NCBI RefSeq assembly: GCF_007754155.1
Contig: NZ_CP037423.1
Span: 186,001 to 250,000, forward strand
Length of the DNA: 64,000 nt
Reading direction: 5' to 3'
Source of the DNA: Stieleria neptunia
GTDB taxonomy: Bacteria; Planctomycetota; Planctomycetia; Pirellulales; Pirellulaceae
Shown: piece after piece, positions 62,456 to 64,000 of the stretch
How the letters are laid out: each line of letters starts with the position of its first letter
Position numbering within the stretch: the first letter of the stretch is position 1
Program-made: the position numbers and the translations under genes
Notes under the pieces: model-generated
The model's input: the letters and a program-made list of their open reading frames with translations, nothing else
What the model was told of the DNA's origin: nothing
Database searches by the model: none

Positions 62456-63763
62456 ATGAACATGAAAGCTTTCACTCGACGCGACGTGCTGACGGCGGCT
62501 GCTGCGACGGCAGGCGGATTGGGCCTCGCGTCTTTGGGGCGTGCGAATCCGTCCAGGCAGGAAACATCCGGTAATCTGATCCAAGGCAAAACCGAGCACG
62601 TGATTTCGATCTGGCTCGGCGGCGGCATGGGCCAGATCGACACCTTTGATCCCAAACGCAAGGGTGATCCGAAAAAGAAGCAGCCGGGTTCCTATTACGA
62701 GTCGATCGACACGGCTGTTCCCGGAGTGCAGGTGTGCGAACACCTGTCGAACATCGCGCCGCTGATGGACCGTGTCACGGCGGTCCGTAGTGTGCATCAT
62801 GAGATGATCGATGAACACGCCGCGGCCACCAACCGCATGCACACCGGTCGGCCGATCAGCGGAACGGTGACGTACCCGTCGCTGGGATCGATCATCGCAC
62901 ACGAACGCGGTGCCGCCGGTGACGGTGCGCCGCCGTACGTCTTGATCGGCTACCCCAACGTGACGCGTGGTCCGGGGTTCCTGGGGGCGCGTGACAGTTA
63001 TCTGTATCTGACCGATACCAGCCGAGGCCCGGCCGGGTTGAGTCGTCCCGATGGGATCACGCCACAGCGGCAATCGCGGCGAGAAAAGTTTCTGGCCACG
63101 CTGCAGCGAAACGGAGATCCGACCGCGGAACAACGACTGATCGATTACGACGCGGCGATCCGCCAGAGTCTGGAGCTGAGCGGTCCGAGTTTCAACCGCG
63201 TGTTCCAACTCGATCGCGAACCGGCCGATTTGCGGACACGTTACGGCGGCGAATTTGGCCAGCGCTGTTTGCTCAGCCGCCGGCTGGTCGAGCGTGGAGT
63301 GCGTTTTATTGAAGTGTCGCACAACCTGAACTTTCTCAACGGTGCCGGCTGGGATGTGCACAATGCCGGCATCGAGCAACAGCACAAGTTGATTCAGGAG
63401 ATGGACACCGCGGTGTCCACGTTGATTCTGGATCTGGAACAGAAGAAGCTGCTCGATAAAACGCTGATCGTGATCACCAGTGAGTTCGGTCGTCCGCCGG
63501 AGTTTGACAGTGGCGGCGGGCGTGGCCATCAAGGGACGGCGTTCAGTTGTATCCTGGCCGGCGGCGGCATGGCCCACCGGGGCGTCTGGGGTGAAACCGA
63601 TGAGCTGTCCAAAAAGATCGTGTCCAACCCTGTCGGCGTGCCTGATTTCTTCGCCACGATCTGTGCCGCTGCGCAAGTCGACTATCGAAAGAATCTGTAC
63701 GCCGGCGACCGCCCGGTCCCGATCACCGACCGCGGCGAGCCGATTAGGGAACTGCTGGTTTGA
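62456..63763 (+). CDS. DUF1501 secreted protein, Tat-type signal (second)
   Basis: 435 residues. The Tat signal is [20 protein letters not shown] (from residue 7). The alkaline-phosphatase-like body has [36 protein letters not shown] and [20 protein letters not shown]. It is the partner of the preceding gene, 7 bases upstream; the first ATG at 62456 was chosen, with a second two codons later. It ends the operon. It is distant from the first DUF1501 protein (57311), so the two pairs are not a recent duplication. Confidence 0.89.
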   Translation: MNMKAFTRRDVLTAAAATAGGLGLASLGRANPSRQETSGNLIQGKTEHVISIWLGGGMGQIDTFDPKRKGDPKKKQPGSYYESIDTAVPGVQVCEHLSNIAPLMDRVTAVRSVHHEMIDEHAAATNRMHTGRPISGTVTYPSLGSIIAHERGAAGDGAPPYVLIGYPNVTRGPGFLGARDSYLYLTDTSRGPAGLSRPDGITPQRQSRREKFLATLQRNGDPTAEQRLIDYDAAIRQSLELSGPSFNRVFQLDREPADLRTRYGGEFGQRCLLSRRLVERGVRFIEVSHNLNFLNGAGWDVHNAGIEQQHKLIQEMDTAVSTLILDLEQKKLLDKTLIVITSEFGRPPEFDSGGGRGHQGTAFSCILAGGGMAHRGVWGETDELSKKIVSNPVGVPDFFATICAAAQVDYRKNLYAGDRPVPITDRGEPIRELLV

Positions 63764-64000
63764 TCGTGCGTTGTTTAGGACGATCGTTTTTTGCGCGTAC
63801 GATGGCCCTTCCGGGCCGTCGTTCGTTGCACTCTGTGCGACGACGTAGAAAGGACGTCGTACAACGATCCGCGGACCGCGTGTGACCCAATCGACTTGAA
63901 GAGGTCACAACTTCCTGCCGGGACGGTGGTTTGGGGAACTGCACGACGTCCTGGCCACGGGTGGGAGACGTGTCTGCGGGGTTTTAACGCGGTTTTTACT
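63764..64000. repeat. 3' intergenic region with short hairpin
   Basis: After the operon stop, GGCCCTTCCGGGCC (63804-63817) can form a short hairpin, and further complementary words (GTCGTTCGTTGCA / TGTGCGACGACG) occur near 63820-63845. It could be a terminator or a palindromic repeat end. No gene is visible before the window edge. Confidence 0.4.

Overview
The window looks like chromosomal DNA of a planctomycete, most likely from the Pirellulaceae (Rhodopirellula and relatives). The evidence is the density of planctomycete-type families: large secreted proteins with CxxCH haem motifs plus DUF1549/DUF1553 or DUF1592/DUF1588/DUF1585, each paired with a DUF1501 or DUF1552 secreted protein; LamG domains; a Pirellula-type ECF sigma/FecR pair; high GC; and intergenic spaces full of palindromic repeats. 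No rRNA, tRNA or CRISPR array was recognised. The assignment is inference from gene content, not from a marker gene.

Layout. 0-10 kb is an envelope/osmotic-stress neighbourhood: a partial MscS channel, a Pmp3/YqaE peptide, an acidic DVDVD-repeat lipoprotein, a five-gene minus-strand operon (CsbD, three small membrane proteins, a holin-like protein), a divergent BON-MscS channel, a CheY-like regulator, a frameshifted UbiB/ABC1 kinase-like gene, an AI-2E family permease and a DUF2383 protein. 10-14 kb holds a cupin, a haem-motif DUF3365-like protein, a hemerythrin, relics of a DsrE gene and of a CoA-ligase gene, a histone-deacetylase-family amidohydrolase and a DUF1579 protein. 14-19 kb is a repeat province: four arrays of the palindrome GGGGACAGACCCC surround an orphan gene, a RAYT-like transposase and a sialidase-like gene. 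19-21.5 kb is a DNA-repair pair (UdgX fusion plus radical SAM/HhH protein).

21.7-28.5 kb is a complete four-gene Wadjet (jetABCD) plasmid-defence operon on the minus strand, with every junction overlapping. 28.7-32 kb is a histidine kinase/sigma-54 response regulator pair. 32.5-38.5 kb has a SulP-STAS-carbonic anhydrase fusion, an antiporter-EIIA fusion, a universal stress protein and csrA. 39-43 kb is a DUF1592/DUF1552 pair. 43.7-48.7 kb has malQ, a mercuric-reductase-like flavoprotein, an AhpD-like protein and a TlpA-like redoxin. 48.7-51.8 kb is repeat-rich with two small orphan membrane proteins. 51.8-63.8 kb is one long operon: ECF sigma, FecR-type anti-sigma/sensor, then two rounds of DUF1549/1553 cytochrome-like protein plus DUF1501 protein.

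The most notable items are the RAYT and its surrounding GGGGACAGACCCC arrays, a CTAG-ended repeat that appears to supply the stop codons of the genes it follows, the Wadjet operon, the decayed DsrE/CoA-ligase genes beside the deacetylase, and the sensor domain of the sigma/anti-sigma operon. At least six distinct palindromic repeat families lie between the genes.
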